Made by a program: the position numbers and the translations under genes. Below, one piece after another: positions 1-8,591 of a stretch of DNA of 64,000 nucleotides. Each line of letters begins with the position of its first letter. Position 1 is the stretch's first letter. The notes under the pieces are model-generated. The model was not told the DNA's origin and made no database searches. It worked only from the letters and a program-made list of their open reading frames with translations. Source of the stretch: Bacillus sp. AFS041924 (GTDB taxonomy: Bacteria; Bacillota; Bacilli; Bacillales; Bacillaceae_G); NCBI RefSeq assembly GCF_002577195.1, contig NZ_NULG01000016.1:110064-174063 (forward strand), written 5' to 3'.

Positions 1-78
1 GAAAGTGGAAAAATTGTAGTAAGTAAAAATGGTGCAGAAATACTAATTAGAGAATTACAGGAATATATAGCTAAATAA
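1..78 (+). CDS. C-terminal end of an unidentified protein (partial)
   Basis: The reading frame is open from the first base and ends with TAA at 76-78, giving 25 residues that finish in ...LQEYIAK. The start lies outside the window. The tail is too short to assign to a family. A hairpin terminator follows 12 bases later, which supports a genuine gene end. Confidence 0.6.
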   Translation, partial: ESGKIVVSKNGAEILIRELQEYIAK

Positions 79-90
79 AAAAATATCTAG

Positions 91-130
91 AAGTGCTCTT
101 TTATCTTTCTAACAAAGTAGAAGAGCACTT
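91..130. terminator. Bidirectional hairpin terminator
   Basis: AAGTGCTCTT (91-100) is perfectly complementary to AAGAGCACTT (121-130), and the 20-nt interior can extend the stem with G-U pairs. On the minus strand it is followed by a T-rich run, so it could also end the small minus-strand gene at 175-255. Confidence 0.65.
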
Positions 131-174
131 CTTTAAATGAGTTCGATTGCTGATAAAGGTACTCTATTTTGTGA

Positions 175-255
175 TCATCTGTTAACTACAAATTTGTTAA
201 AACCTTCTAAAATACACCAAGATAATAAGACACTACATAAAATGATAATTTCCAT
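175..255 (-). CDS. Candidate 26-residue single-pass membrane peptide
   Basis: A 26-codon minus-strand ORF starts with ATG at 255 behind a good AGGAG box (spacer about 8) and ends with TGA at 175-177. The product begins MEIIILCSVLLSWCILEG, an almost uninterrupted hydrophobic segment, followed by a short basic tail (NKFVVNR). It resembles the small membrane peptides common in Bacillaceae, but no family is recognised. The downstream hairpin (91-130) would serve as its terminator. It could still be a chance ORF, as it stands alone between a gene end and a long non-coding stretch. Confidence 0.4.
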   Translation of the reverse strand: MEIIILCSVLLSWCILEGFNKFVVNR

Positions 256-481
256 TTTTTACATCTCCTTATATTTGTTCTACTTTTGTTCTGTTATAAG
301 TTTTTAAATTTTAAATTTTTAGATTGTATGTTCTGTTTTGTTATGATGTTTTCATTATACACGAACACTTATTCTTATGTAAGTAGTTTTTTTGAAATTT
401 TATGTATTTTTTATAAAAAAATTAATTAAAGTAGGTCGTTTGTTCGTGCATCTGTCTTGAATCATATATTTCTCAAAAGAA

Positions 482-507
482 AAATACCCTTAAGTTTGAG
501 GGTATTT
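482..507. other. Hairpin in a gene-free stretch (256-823)
   Basis: AAATACCCT (482-490) pairs perfectly with AGGGTATTT (499-507) around an 8-nt loop, without a long T-run. It sits in about 570 bases without any gene I can support. Between 508 and 823 nothing else stands out, apart from a CTACCAT half-site at 738-744. Confidence 0.4.
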
Positions 508-823
508 AGTAGCCAATAATCTAATTTCGTACATCAAATACTAAGAAATTATCATTTCTATTAAATAAAACAGAACAAACATATACGTTCAATTCAAATT
601 AAAAGCTTAATGATTCCACCAACTAATACAAGTGAAGAACATACTATTAGATATATCTGACCCTTGTGCGATTCGATTTATGAAAAAGTAAATCCTTCAT
701 GATAACCTCTAGTTGAAACTTCAGTATTATTGAACTTCTACCATATGATACTTCAAAATTTCTCTAGCTAGAAAGTAAATAAAACATAATAAAATTGCGG
801 ATTTTTTTGTTCTTATTACTTAA

Positions 824-857
824 TTGAAAAAGTATGTTTCTACCATAAATATGGTAG
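824..857 (+). promoter_or_regulatory. Candidate sigma-A promoter with palindromic operator upstream of the RelA/SpoT-domain gene
   Basis: TTGAAA (824-829) and AAATAT (847-852) are 17 bases apart. A palindrome CTACCAT-AAAT-ATGGTAG (840-857) covers the -10 region. A further CTACCAT half-site lies at 738-744. The arrangement is what a repressor operator would look like; the regulator is unknown. Confidence 0.45.
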
Positions 858-892
858 GATATGGATATGTAAATGTTAAAAGGAGAAAATGA

Positions 893-1852
893 ATGGGCTT
901 AATAGAAAATCAAAAGCATTTCTTTGAAAAATATAAAATCGATGAACAAGATTTTGAAAAGTATTGTTTAGACTGGTCAAAATATATTGAAATTTATAAT
1001 GAATACATATCGGAAATACCAAATCTTGAAACAGTAGCTACTTTTATATCGGAAATACTTCGTAAAAATCCTGAAATTCATACTGTTAAATCTCGAATTA
1101 AATACCCTGATCATTTAATTGAAAAGATTATTCGAAAGACGATAAAAGGTAAAAAAACTGATTCTGCATATGAAATAAATGTTTCGAATTATAAAACAGA
1201 AATTACGGATTTGATTGGGATAAGAGCATTACATTTATATAAATATCAGGCTGCTGATATAGATAAAACAATTAGGCAAAACTGGAATTTACATGAAAAA
1301 GCGACGATTTATCATCGCTTGGGGGACATGACTAATGAACAGCATATTGAAGAAGAAAAGTTTCAGTTTTTAGTTCATGATGCGGGATATCGTTCATGGC
1401 ATTATGTGATTAAGTCGCAAATGACAAAAGTAAATTATCTTGCTGAAATTCAAGTTAGGACGATTTTTGAAGAAGGTTGGAGCGAGATTGATCATCAATT
1501 AAGATATCCATATGACTTGGATAATGAAATATTAAATGAGCAGCTATTAATCTTAAATAGGCTTTCGGGTGGAGCGGACGAATTAGTTAATTCAATTCTT
1601 CACACTAAGATGACAATTTATCAACAAAACGAAGAAAAAGAATATCGTGATGAAAGAATTCAAGAATTATTAGATGAAATTTCAAGTTTGTCTGAGGAAG
1701 GGAAATTAACCGAATCAGATCAGAAGTCACTAGAAGAGAAAGTTAAGCAATTAGAAGTAAAAAAGATTAAAGTAAATTATAGTAATTTGTTCAATAATCG
1801 CTCGGTTGAGTATCACTTTAAGCGTAGAATTTTTCCTAGCGACTTTTCGTAA
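893..1852 (+). CDS. RelA/SpoT-domain (p)ppGpp synthetase-like protein
   Basis: A 319-residue protein with a single RelA/SpoT nucleotidyltransferase domain, expected to transfer pyrophosphate from ATP to a guanine nucleotide in the cytoplasm. Visible motifs in order are SRIKYPDHLIEK (67-78), DLIGIRAL (106-113), the loop GYRSWHYVI (165-173) and EIQVRT..GWSEIDHQLRYP (185-206). There is no hydrolase, TGS or ACT domain, so it is not the long bifunctional Rel. The C-terminal ~90 residues are charged and probably coiled coil. ATG 893 has an AGGAG box 7 bases upstream. It is monocistronic, between a palindromic operator and a terminator. The length exceeds typical RelP/RelQ (about 210), so it may be a different small alarmone synthetase, or a toxin-type synthetase as known in some phage-defence loci; the latter is speculation. 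Confidence 0.85.
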   Translation: MGLIENQKHFFEKYKIDEQDFEKYCLDWSKYIEIYNEYISEIPNLETVATFISEILRKNPEIHTVKSRIKYPDHLIEKIIRKTIKGKKTDSAYEINVSNYKTEITDLIGIRALHLYKYQAADIDKTIRQNWNLHEKATIYHRLGDMTNEQHIEEEKFQFLVHDAGYRSWHYVIKSQMTKVNYLAEIQVRTIFEEGWSEIDHQLRYPYDLDNEILNEQLLILNRLSGGADELVNSILHTKMTIYQQNEEKEYRDERIQELLDEISSLSEEGKLTESDQKSLEEKVKQLEVKKIKVNYSNLFNNRSVEYHFKRRIFPSDFS

Positions 1853-1856
1853 AACT

Positions 1857-1896
1857 AAAAGGCCAAGGCTAAATGCTTTTGGTCTTTATTTTTTGC
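1857..1896 (+). terminator. Rho-independent terminator
   Basis: AAAGGCCAA pairs with TTGGTCTTT (one G-U) and is followed by a run of T. It lies just behind the RelA-domain stop codon. Confidence 0.7.
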
Positions 1897-1945
1897 AAAT
1901 TTTAGGAACTGAGTCTAAGTACAAATATGTCTCTATCTCCACCAT

Positions 1946-1975
1946 AAAGCTCGCCAATTAGCGAGTTTTTTTGTA
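1946..1975 (+). terminator. Second hairpin terminator
   Basis: CTCGC (1950-1954) pairs with GCGAG (1961-1965), extended by flanking A-T pairs, and is followed by seven T. It tandemly backs up the terminator at 1857. Confidence 0.65.
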
Positions 1976-2089
1976 TTTTTTTACCAAAAAAATTTCTAGG
2001 GATTTATGGGTGCCATTTCTTTTTTTCTAACATTAAATGTAATAAAAGATCTAGTTTAGATTTTAAAAAATATGAGACTAGGTGGAATT

Positions 2090-2833
2090 ATGGTTAAAAG
2101 GCCGATTTATAAGCAGGAATTTCTAAACACATTTAATTATGCTGACAAGATATTCGATATTGCTTCGCTTAAAAATCTAATAGAACAATCATTTGGAGAA
2201 AATAATGCATTGGATTTTAAAGAAACTTTCGTTAGAGAGGATCAAATCGCCAAATTAATTATTGCAATGGCGAATTCTGGTGGCGGTTCAATCATTTTTG
2301 GGGTAAATGATGATAATCAACCGGTAGGAATTCTCAAAGAAGAGTTAAAGGATCCAACCGATTTTCAAAGAAAATTAAATGGCTATTTACCTTCTATTCT
2401 AACTTATCACCTTCAACAAATTGATTACGACGAGAATGAAATGTACGGATATTTTAGTGGCAAAACCTTCTTCATTATTTACATCCCCGAACAAAATCGC
2501 TATATACCATTTATTGCTAAAAGAGGTTCTGATAAATTATTTACGGATAAAATCTATATTAGAAAAAATACTTCTAACGAAACTGCCACAAGTGATGACC
2601 TAGAAATTATTTTTAGAAAAAGACTAATTGAGCAGTACGAGGACTTATCTAACATGAGCCTAAATGAGCATATGGAACAATTAAAAATTCTTTATCGAAT
2701 CGCTGCAATTAGTGGAGAGACAAGAAAAAACGAAAAGAATCAAAAAGAGGATTTTAGTGATTTTATATCAAAAATGATTGAGAAGAAGAAGCGGAAGATT
2801 GAGATTGTTTTGGAGGTTAGTAATATTGAGTGA
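2090..2833 (+). CDS. AlbA_2 / Schlafen-AAA domain protein
   Basis: A 247-residue protein when begun at ATG 2090, which has a TAGGTGG box five bases upstream; an in-frame ATG at 2072 would add six residues but has no such box. The N-terminal half carries the AlbA_2 (divergent AAA-4, Schlafen-like) signature: LDFKETF, then AMANSGGGSIIFGVNDD, which resembles the nucleic-acid/nucleotide-binding core of this family. The C-terminus is highly charged (KKKRK near the end), with no winged-helix ATPase tail of the longer relatives. Family members act as transcription factors or, in some phage-defence proteins, as sensors; the role here cannot be told. Monocistronic with its own terminator at 2863. Confidence 0.75.
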   Translation: MVKRPIYKQEFLNTFNYADKIFDIASLKNLIEQSFGENNALDFKETFVREDQIAKLIIAMANSGGGSIIFGVNDDNQPVGILKEELKDPTDFQRKLNGYLPSILTYHLQQIDYDENEMYGYFSGKTFFIIYIPEQNRYIPFIAKRGSDKLFTDKIYIRKNTSNETATSDDLEIIFRKRLIEQYEDLSNMSLNEHMEQLKILYRIAAISGETRKNEKNQKEDFSDFISKMIEKKKRKIEIVLEVSNIE

Positions 2834-2862
2834 TGGAAATTAACAATAGCATACTAAAATTA

Positions 2863-2913
2863 TAGGAATGAAGATAACTGGTGAGTATTGGTTTATCTTG
2901 CATTCCTTTTTGT
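2863..2913 (+). terminator. Rho-independent terminator
   Basis: AGGAATG followed by AAGATAA pairs with TTATCTT and CATTCCT (one bulged G), then T-rich sequence. It ends the AlbA_2 gene. Confidence 0.7.
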
Positions 2914-2932
2914 GCTATTCTATTTGCTTTTT

Positions 2933-3129
2933 TTAACTACTTTCTATCATTGTTTTTAATTCCCATCGTTGTATTTTTTCTAAATCTTTTATTTTCATTT
3001 CACTATATAGATACTCATATTCAAGTTTAACTTGATTTATCTGGGGATCATCTTCTTTTTATTATTACATGACGGAAGAGAACTTATAAAAAGTATTGTA
3101 ATGAATAAAACTAGCATTTTTATCTTCAT
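2933..3129 (-). pseudogene. Small lipoprotein gene with a frameshift in an A-run
   Basis: From ATG 3129, behind AAGGAG (spacer 8), the minus strand encodes a lipoprotein signal peptide MKIKMLVLFITILFISSLPSC with a clear lipobox (LPSC). The zero frame stops at 3037-3039 after 30 codons. Shifting frame at the AAAAAG run near 3053-3060 opens a further charged stretch (EDDPQINQV... to ...ELKTMIESS) ending with TAA at 2933-2935, which would give about 65 residues. Explanations are a disabling indel, a sequencing error in a homopolymer, or slippage on the A-run. The product family is unknown. Confidence 0.5.
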
Positions 3130-3381
3130 TAATACCACTCCTTAAGCAGTTTAGATAAATTGTAGTTTAATGAGGGGAATTCCTTTCTTATCTCAATAAT
3201 ATTCTTAATCGCAACTAGGATTCTATTTTATTATAGTCGAATGATAAGAGAGGCAATTTTTATGATTGTTATATTTATGTGAAAGAATTTTTAGTTCATT
3301 TTAATTTCATAGTTTGTTAATCTACTGGAATATATTTCATTTTATAATTAGTGAAAGAAGTCTTAAATTTGGAGGCATAAA

Positions 3382-3918
3382 TTGTCATTTACTTTAATAT
3401 TATTAATCGGTTTTATTGGTGTTGTTATAATTCAATCTAAGAAGAATCAGCTTTCATTAATGATTGGTGAAAATCATAAACTGGTGCTAAAATTGAAAAA
3501 TTCTAGTTGGTTCCAAATCTATTGGAAGGCAGGGTTTTTCTTATTTATCCTGAATGCAGCTTTATTTTGTCTTACAATTTCTATATTCATAATCTTAGGG
3601 TTTCTCATAATTCCTTATATCCATTTGCTTGTAATGGTCATGGCAGTAATTGGAAGTTTCTTTTTTTGGATCATCGTAAATATGGCATGGCAAGGTACAA
3701 ATGGAAACCGTTTAAAATTGAGTATAATCGGAAGTAGTTTTTATGCGATAGTGTCATTTTTATTTATCTATTGGCTAATAACTCTAAAACCTACATATGA
3801 AGGTGAAGATATGTTTATGAGTTCAATAGGATTATTGTTTGGGATAATAGTTTCCATGGTTGCATTTATTTCATGCTTAATAACCACGGGGCTTACTTTT
3901 AAACGAAAGGTTAGTTAA
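3382..3918 (+). CDS. Multi-pass membrane protein of unknown function
   Basis: A 178-residue protein starting with TTG 3382, six bases behind GGAGG. It shows about five hydrophobic segments (residues roughly 1-17, 47-74, 78-102, 115-135 and 147-170) and ends in the basic tail FKRKVS. No family motif is recognised. It stands alone, with more than 300 bases to the next gene on either side. The hydrophobicity, strong ribosome site and consistent codon use make it a real gene; function unknown. Confidence 0.75.
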   Translation: MSFTLILLIGFIGVVIIQSKKNQLSLMIGENHKLVLKLKNSSWFQIYWKAGFFLFILNAALFCLTISIFIILGFLIIPYIHLLVMVMAVIGSFFFWIIVNMAWQGTNGNRLKLSIIGSSFYAIVSFLFIYWLITLKPTYEGEDMFMSSIGLLFGIIVSMVAFISCLITTGLTFKRKVS

Positions 3919-4318
3919 AAAGTCAAAAAAAAAGCCCATGAGAACCTTGTTTTTTTATTTGGGAATGGTCTTTAGTTATGTGGTTATAGGTAGATATTCT
4001 CTCTGTATTATATTAATGTATGATATTAGTAGGTTTATTGAACTGAATTAGAATTTGTAAAGTTAATTTCTATCAATTTATTTTGAGAAAAAAATTGGGT
4101 TAATTACCTTCAAAATGAATAGAGAAATTAGAGGATATTTATAAAATGTTGATAAATCAGGTACTTAATAACCCAATTGACCGATAATTGAATATTCTTT
4201 ATATTTTGATATTGTAGAGAGCTTTTTCAGAGTGGTTTAAATATGAACATTAAAAATTGATTTTAATAGATTCATATTATAATTCGCTTTTTACTTTATC
4301 AGAATAGGAGAGTGTAAA
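3919..4318. other. Gene-free interval
   Basis: About 400 AT-rich bases upstream of the large protease gene. I see no supportable ORF and no clear terminator. The protease promoter presumably lies in the last 150 bases, but no confident -35/-10 pair was found. Confidence 0.4.
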
Positions 4319-7300
4319 ATGACAGGAAAGCCTAAGTTAAATAAGTATGTTACTGCGATGATGACGACAGCTCTTATTGCTGTTCCGACTTTTCAAGCGC
4401 TAGCTGCTGGGACAAGCAATGTGAGTTTAAGTTCAGCAAATAGCAGTTCAGTTGAATCGAATCTTCAAGGAATTAACGCAAAAGCAAGTACAGGGAAACG
4501 TGTGATTACACTGATTACAGGTGATGTTGTAACTGTAACAGAGTTTGCAGACGGAAAAAATGTGATCAGCGTTGAGTCGGCAGATAAAGCTAACGGCGGT
4601 TCACACATCATGACAGTTAACAAGGATACCTATGTAATTCCAAAACAAGCGATGCCTTATTTAGCTTCTGGTGCATTAGATCGAAATTTATTCAATATTA
4701 CTGCATTAATTGCGGATGGTTTTGACGATGCTTCTCAAAAGACATTACCTGTTATCGTGCAATATTCAGAGTCAAAAGCTCGTTTGGCGGTGAAGCCAAC
4801 TTTAAAAGCTTCAAAGAAAACACATGAACTTGAAAGTATAAATGGGGCAGCACTTTCTGCTGATAAGAAGGATTCAAAAGAGTTCTGGCAAGATGTAAAG
4901 AAAAATCTACCATCTGCAAGTTCTACGAAATCTACAAAATCATTAGTTACACCAGGAATTGAAAAAATTTGGTTAGATGGCCGTGTTAAGGCTACTCTTG
5001 AACAAAGTGTTCCACAAATTGGAGCACCTACTGCGTGGAATGCTGGATACGATGGAGCAGGTGTAAAAGTAGCAGTTCTTGATACAGGTATCGATGCTCA
5101 GCACCCTGATGTAGCAGGTCAAATAAAAGAAACAAAAAGCTTTGTCCCAGATGAAGATGTACGCGATTTCCATGCACACGGAACTCACGTTGCATCAACT
5201 GTACTTGGTACAGGTGCGGCATCAGGCGGGAAAAATAAAGGTGTAGCGCCAGGAGCAAGCTTACTAGTAGGGAAAGTGTTAAGTAATGATGGTTATGGTC
5301 TTGATTCTTGGATTATTGATGGTATGGAATGGGCTGCACATAATGCCAAGGTTGTAAGTATGAGTTTAGGTAGTGATCAGCCAAGTGATGGTACTGACCC
5401 GATGGCTCAAGCTGTAAATAATTTAAGTGCTGAGACTGGATCTCTGTTCGTTATTGCGGCTGGTAATACAGGTGGTGAAGGAATTGGTTCACCAGGAGCA
5501 GCGGATGCGGCACTTACGGTTGGTGCGGTTGATAAGTCTGATAATCTTGCTTATTTCTCATCAAAAGGGCCACGATTTGGAAGTGAAGGGTTAAAGCCTG
5601 ATCTAACAGCACCAGGTGTAGACATAACTGCAGCACGTTCTCAATATTCAACTAATGGAAGTGGATCTTATCTTTCTATGAGTGGTACTTCGATGGCAAC
5701 GCCACATGTGGCAGGGGCAGCTGCAATCCTTTCACAACGTCATCCTGATTGGTCAGGGGCTCAATTAAAAGATGCTTTAATGAGTACTACTAAAAAGCTA
5801 GATGATATCAAGCCGTTTGAAGGTGGTACTGGAAGACTTGACGTTGTAGCAGCAACTTTAGGTGATTTACGTGCGACAGGCTCTCTTGATTTTGGTTTCT
5901 ATGCTTGGCCTCATGATAATGATGCTTCGAAAGAGAAAACAATTACGTACACAAATGATAGTGATAAGGCAGTAACGTTAGATCTTTCTGCAAAGATTAC
6001 CGATAGTAACGATGCAGATGCTCCTGATGGTTTGTTTAAACTTTCAACAAACAAAGTAACTGTACCAGCAAAAGGTAGTGCAAATGTGACTGTGACACTT
6101 GATCCGAATGCAGGAGCTAATGGTTCTCGTTATCAAGGTCAAATTTCTGCAAATGTTGATGGTAAAACAGTTGTGCATACTGCGGTGGCTATGATTAAAG
6201 AAGAGGAAAGATATCCACTTACTTTAAAAGCAATTGGTCGCGACGGTAACCCAACTCTAACGTATATTAATCTACTTGGCCCAGATGGTATTCCAGAGTT
6301 TTATGCAATTGACGGTACAACAGAATTACGTCTAAAACCAGGAACTTATTCTGCAATGTCAATGATGGATGTTGATGCTGAAACAGATCATGCAGGTGTT
6401 GCGTTTGTCGGTAACCCAGAAATTAATTTAAATGGACCTCAAACTGTTACATTGGATGCACGTAAAGCAAATGAAATTACAGCAAATGTACCAAATAAAA
6501 CAGAAGCAAGTTTTAGAAAAATGGAATATTACCGTGAAATAGATGGCAACAGTGTTGGTGACATCTTTGTGATGCCAGTTACAGTTGATAAGATGTATGC
6601 TGAGCCAATTAAAAAAGTTAAAAAAGGGAAATTCGCATTTAACACTCGCTGGAGATTGATTGAACCATACATGACAATTAATTTCAAAGGGAATGAATTA
6701 GACGATATTCCACAAGCTGGAAGTACGTTACTAGATGGAAAATACAACTTAGACGCTGTTTATGCAGGTAAAGGTGCACCAGCAGACTATAAAGGACTAA
6801 ACGTTAAAGGGAAAGCAGTTATCGTTGATCGAAGTGATGAAGTAACTGGTTCTGAGCGCGCTGCAGCAGCATACGCAGCAGGCGCAAAATTAGTTATTAC
6901 TGTAAATGATGGTGAAAAAGAACTTAGTGAATATGTTGGAATTGAAAATGAAGATTATTCACTTTCAGATTCTCCTATTTCGGTTGTAGCAATTAGTCAA
7001 ACAGAAGGTAAAAAGCTAATTGAGGCTGCTAAATCTCAAAAAGCGAAAATTGACGTAAAGGGTACTCCTAATACGAAATATGTTTACGATCTTGTTGATA
7101 ACCATGACAATGCAATTCCAAATGACGTAACTTATTCACCTAAAGCAAATGAACTTGCAAAAATTAATGCTCAGTATAAATCAGATCGTCCGGCTGCAGG
7201 TGGCGAATTCCGTTGGGATATCCCGTCATACAGACCAAATGGTGTAGGTTACCAATTTAAATTAGACTTACCATCAGTTCGAACTGAATGGGTTTCTACT

Positions 7301-8083
7301 CAAAAAGGTACATCTTGGTACCATCAAGCTAACGTATTAGATGCTGCTTGGGAAGTGCGTCAACCAAAAGCAACATACAAGCCAGGTCAAACGCTTGATG
7401 AAGATTGGTTCTCACCAGTTGCTCGTCCTCGATTAGGTGATGGCTTCTGGAAGCCATATCGAACAGGAAACAACTTAGTCATCAACATTCCTGCATGGGC
7501 TGATTCTGGAGTAGGAACGACCGGTTCAGAAACAAATTATCCTGGTTCACAAACTCTAAAACTATATCAAGGTTCTAAACTTATAAAGGCAGCGGATGGA
7601 CAAGCAATTTACGCATTTACCGAATTCCCAACTGCAAATACACAGTACAAAGTAGTTACTGATGCTTGGCGTGACCCAGCACGCTTCGATAAATCTGTTA
7701 AAACACACACTGAGTGGACATTCTGGTCTAAGCAACAAGAGGAATATAAAACAGAACTTCCATTAATCTCACTAGATTATAATGTAGATACTGACATGAA
7801 CGGCAATGCAAAATCAGGCCGTTGGATCGATTTAGGCTTAAAAGCCATCCCTGTAGCTGATGCACCAGGAAGCGGTAAAATTAAAGGTGCAACGTTAGAA
7901 GTTTCATATGACGAAGGCAAGACTTGGGAAATTGTTAATTTAAATCGTGAAAAAGATGGATGGAAAGCAAGAATCGAAAACCGTAAGAAGGCAACTTCTG
8001 TATCATTAAGAGCTAGTGCTTGGGATGATGCAGGTAATAGTATTAATCAAGATGTAATTAAGGCTTTTGGATTGAATAAGTAG
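4319..8083 (+). CDS. Large secreted subtilisin-like (S8) serine protease
   Basis: A 1254-residue exported protease. A signal peptide occupies residues 1-29/30 (basic start, hydrophobic core, ALA-A cleavage site). A propeptide-like region of about 190 residues follows. The S8 domain has the catalytic triad in DTG (D255), HGTH (H287) and GTSMATPHVAG (S458), with the oxyanion Asn in AAGNTGG (N383). Behind it are an Fn3-like/Ig-like segment, a protease-associated (PA)-like segment around 780-900, and a long C-terminal region of beta type with many Trp/Tyr. There is no LPXTG or S-layer motif, so it is probably released. GAGAG precedes ATG 4319. Subtilases of this size occur in Bacillaceae and actinobacteria; the substrate is unknown. 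Confidence 0.9.
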   Translation: MTGKPKLNKYVTAMMTTALIAVPTFQALAAGTSNVSLSSANSSSVESNLQGINAKASTGKRVITLITGDVVTVTEFADGKNVISVESADKANGGSHIMTVNKDTYVIPKQAMPYLASGALDRNLFNITALIADGFDDASQKTLPVIVQYSESKARLAVKPTLKASKKTHELESINGAALSADKKDSKEFWQDVKKNLPSASSTKSTKSLVTPGIEKIWLDGRVKATLEQSVPQIGAPTAWNAGYDGAGVKVAVLDTGIDAQHPDVAGQIKETKSFVPDEDVRDFHAHGTHVASTVLGTGAASGGKNKGVAPGASLLVGKVLSNDGYGLDSWIIDGMEWAAHNAKVVSMSLGSDQPSDGTDPMAQAVNNLSAETGSLFVIAAGNTGGEGIGSPGAADAALTVGAVDKSDNLAYFSSKGPRFGSEGLKPDLTAPGVDITAARSQYSTNGSGSYLSMSGTSMATPHVAGAAAILSQRHPDWSGAQLKDALMSTTKKLDDIKPFEGGTGRLDVVAATLGDLRATGSLDFGFYAWPHDNDASKEKTITYTNDSDKAVTLDLSAKITDSNDADAPDGLFKLSTNKVTVPAKGSANVTVTLDPNAGANGSRYQGQISANVDGKTVVHTAVAMIKEEERYPLTLKAIGRDGNPTLTYINLLGPDGIPEFYAIDGTTELRLKPGTYSAMSMMDVDAETDHAGVAFVGNPEINLNGPQTVTLDARKANEITANVPNKTEASFRKMEYYREIDGNSVGDIFVMPVTVDKMYAEPIKKVKKGKFAFNTRWRLIEPYMTINFKGNELDDIPQAGSTLLDGKYNLDAVYAGKGAPADYKGLNVKGKAVIVDRSDEVTGSERAAAAYAAGAKLVITVNDGEKELSEYVGIENEDYSLSDSPISVVAISQTEGKKLIEAAKSQKAKIDVKGTPNTKYVYDLVDNHDNAIPNDVTYSPKANELAKINAQYKSDRPAAGGEFRWDIPSYRPNGVGYQFKLDLPSVRTEWVSTQKGTSWYHQANVLDAAWEVRQPKATYKPGQTLDEDWFSPVARPRLGDGFWKPYRTGNNLVINIPAWADSGVGTTGSETNYPGSQTLKLYQGSKLIKAADGQAIYAFTEFPTANTQYKVVTDAWRDPARFDKSVKTHTEWTFWSKQQEEYKTELPLISLDYNVDTDMNGNAKSGRWIDLGLKAIPVADAPGSGKIKGATLEVSYDEGKTWEIVNLNREKDGWKARIENRKKATSVSLRASAWDDAGNSINQDVIKAFGLNK

Positions 8084-8092
8084 AAATGGTAG

Positions 8093-8127
8093 AAGGCACC
8101 TTCCTTTTTTGGTAGGTGCCTTTTTTT
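8093..8127 (+). terminator. Rho-independent terminator of the protease gene
   Basis: AAGGCACC pairs with GGTGCCTT around a T-rich loop and is followed by TTTTTTT. The same GGCACC hairpin core returns at 8558-8583 on the other side of the repeat block. Confidence 0.8.
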
Positions 8128-8162
8128 GCGTTGAATAAAAATTGCGAACACTATTTGAACAA

Positions 8163-8288
8163 TATTGAAATAGTTGTGAACTACGTTGATATAATATTAA
8201 AACTCGTTGATATAATATAATTCTTCGTTGATATATTGCTAATAGTCGTTGATATATTGCTAATAGTCGTTGATAAATTACTTTTACG
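8163..8288. repeat. 21-nt tandem periodic repeat, type 1
   Basis: CGTTGAT starts at 8184, 8205, 8226, 8247 and 8268, exactly 21 bases apart; the two units from 8226 and 8247 are nearly identical (core CGTTGATATATTGCTAATAG), and a diverged unit lies at 8163. The period is a multiple of three, so several frames stay open; the minus strand reads as a seven-residue repeat (IYQRLLA). There is no ribosome site that fits a gene, so I treat it as a non-coding repeat. Confidence 0.8.
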
Positions 8289-8362
8289 GAATGCATTCGC
8301 CCGCATTTTCAGATTATTAATGGATAAAACCACAAACAGTTAGTGAACACGGCATGAAAAAT

Positions 8363-8488
8363 GATCGAAGTGGGTTAATAATCAATGAAAGTGGCTTAAA
8401 TACCGGCCGAAGTGGCCCAATAATCAATGAAAGTGGCTTAAATACCCATAGAAGTGACCCAGTTATCAGAGAAACTGACTTATTAATC
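8363..8488. repeat. 21-nt tandem periodic repeat, type 2
   Basis: Six units of exactly 21 bases, built on nnnGAAGTGGnnnAATnATC, start at 8363, 8384, 8405, 8426, 8447 and 8468, with alternation between two subtypes (units 2 and 4 are nearly identical). On the plus strand it reads as the seven-residue repeat ESGLNT(G/H)/RSG(L/P)IIN. The sequence differs from the type 1 array but the period is the same. Confidence 0.8.
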
Positions 8489-8557
8489 CACGAATCTTGC
8501 TCAGCTCCTACTGAAATTCGCAAATTAAATGAAATTCTCTATCCCCACCAACATAAA

Positions 8558-8583
8558 AGGCACCTTCAAAATAGAAGGTGCCT
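8558..8583 (-). terminator. Rho-independent terminator of the small minus-strand gene
   Basis: AGGCACCTTC (8558-8567) and GAAGGTGCCT (8574-8583) form a perfect 10-bp stem with a 6-nt loop, nine bases beyond the stop codon at 8592. Confidence 0.8.
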
Positions 8584-8591
8584 CTTAACTA

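Noticed and set aside
8006..8296. Minus-strand ORF with a seven-residue repeat (IYQRLLA)
   Set aside because: It arises from the 21-nt DNA repeat, overlaps the protease 3' end and its terminator, and has no ribosome site.
8163..8488. Possible CRISPR array
   Set aside because: The repeats are contiguous 21-mers without unique spacers and no cas gene is present.
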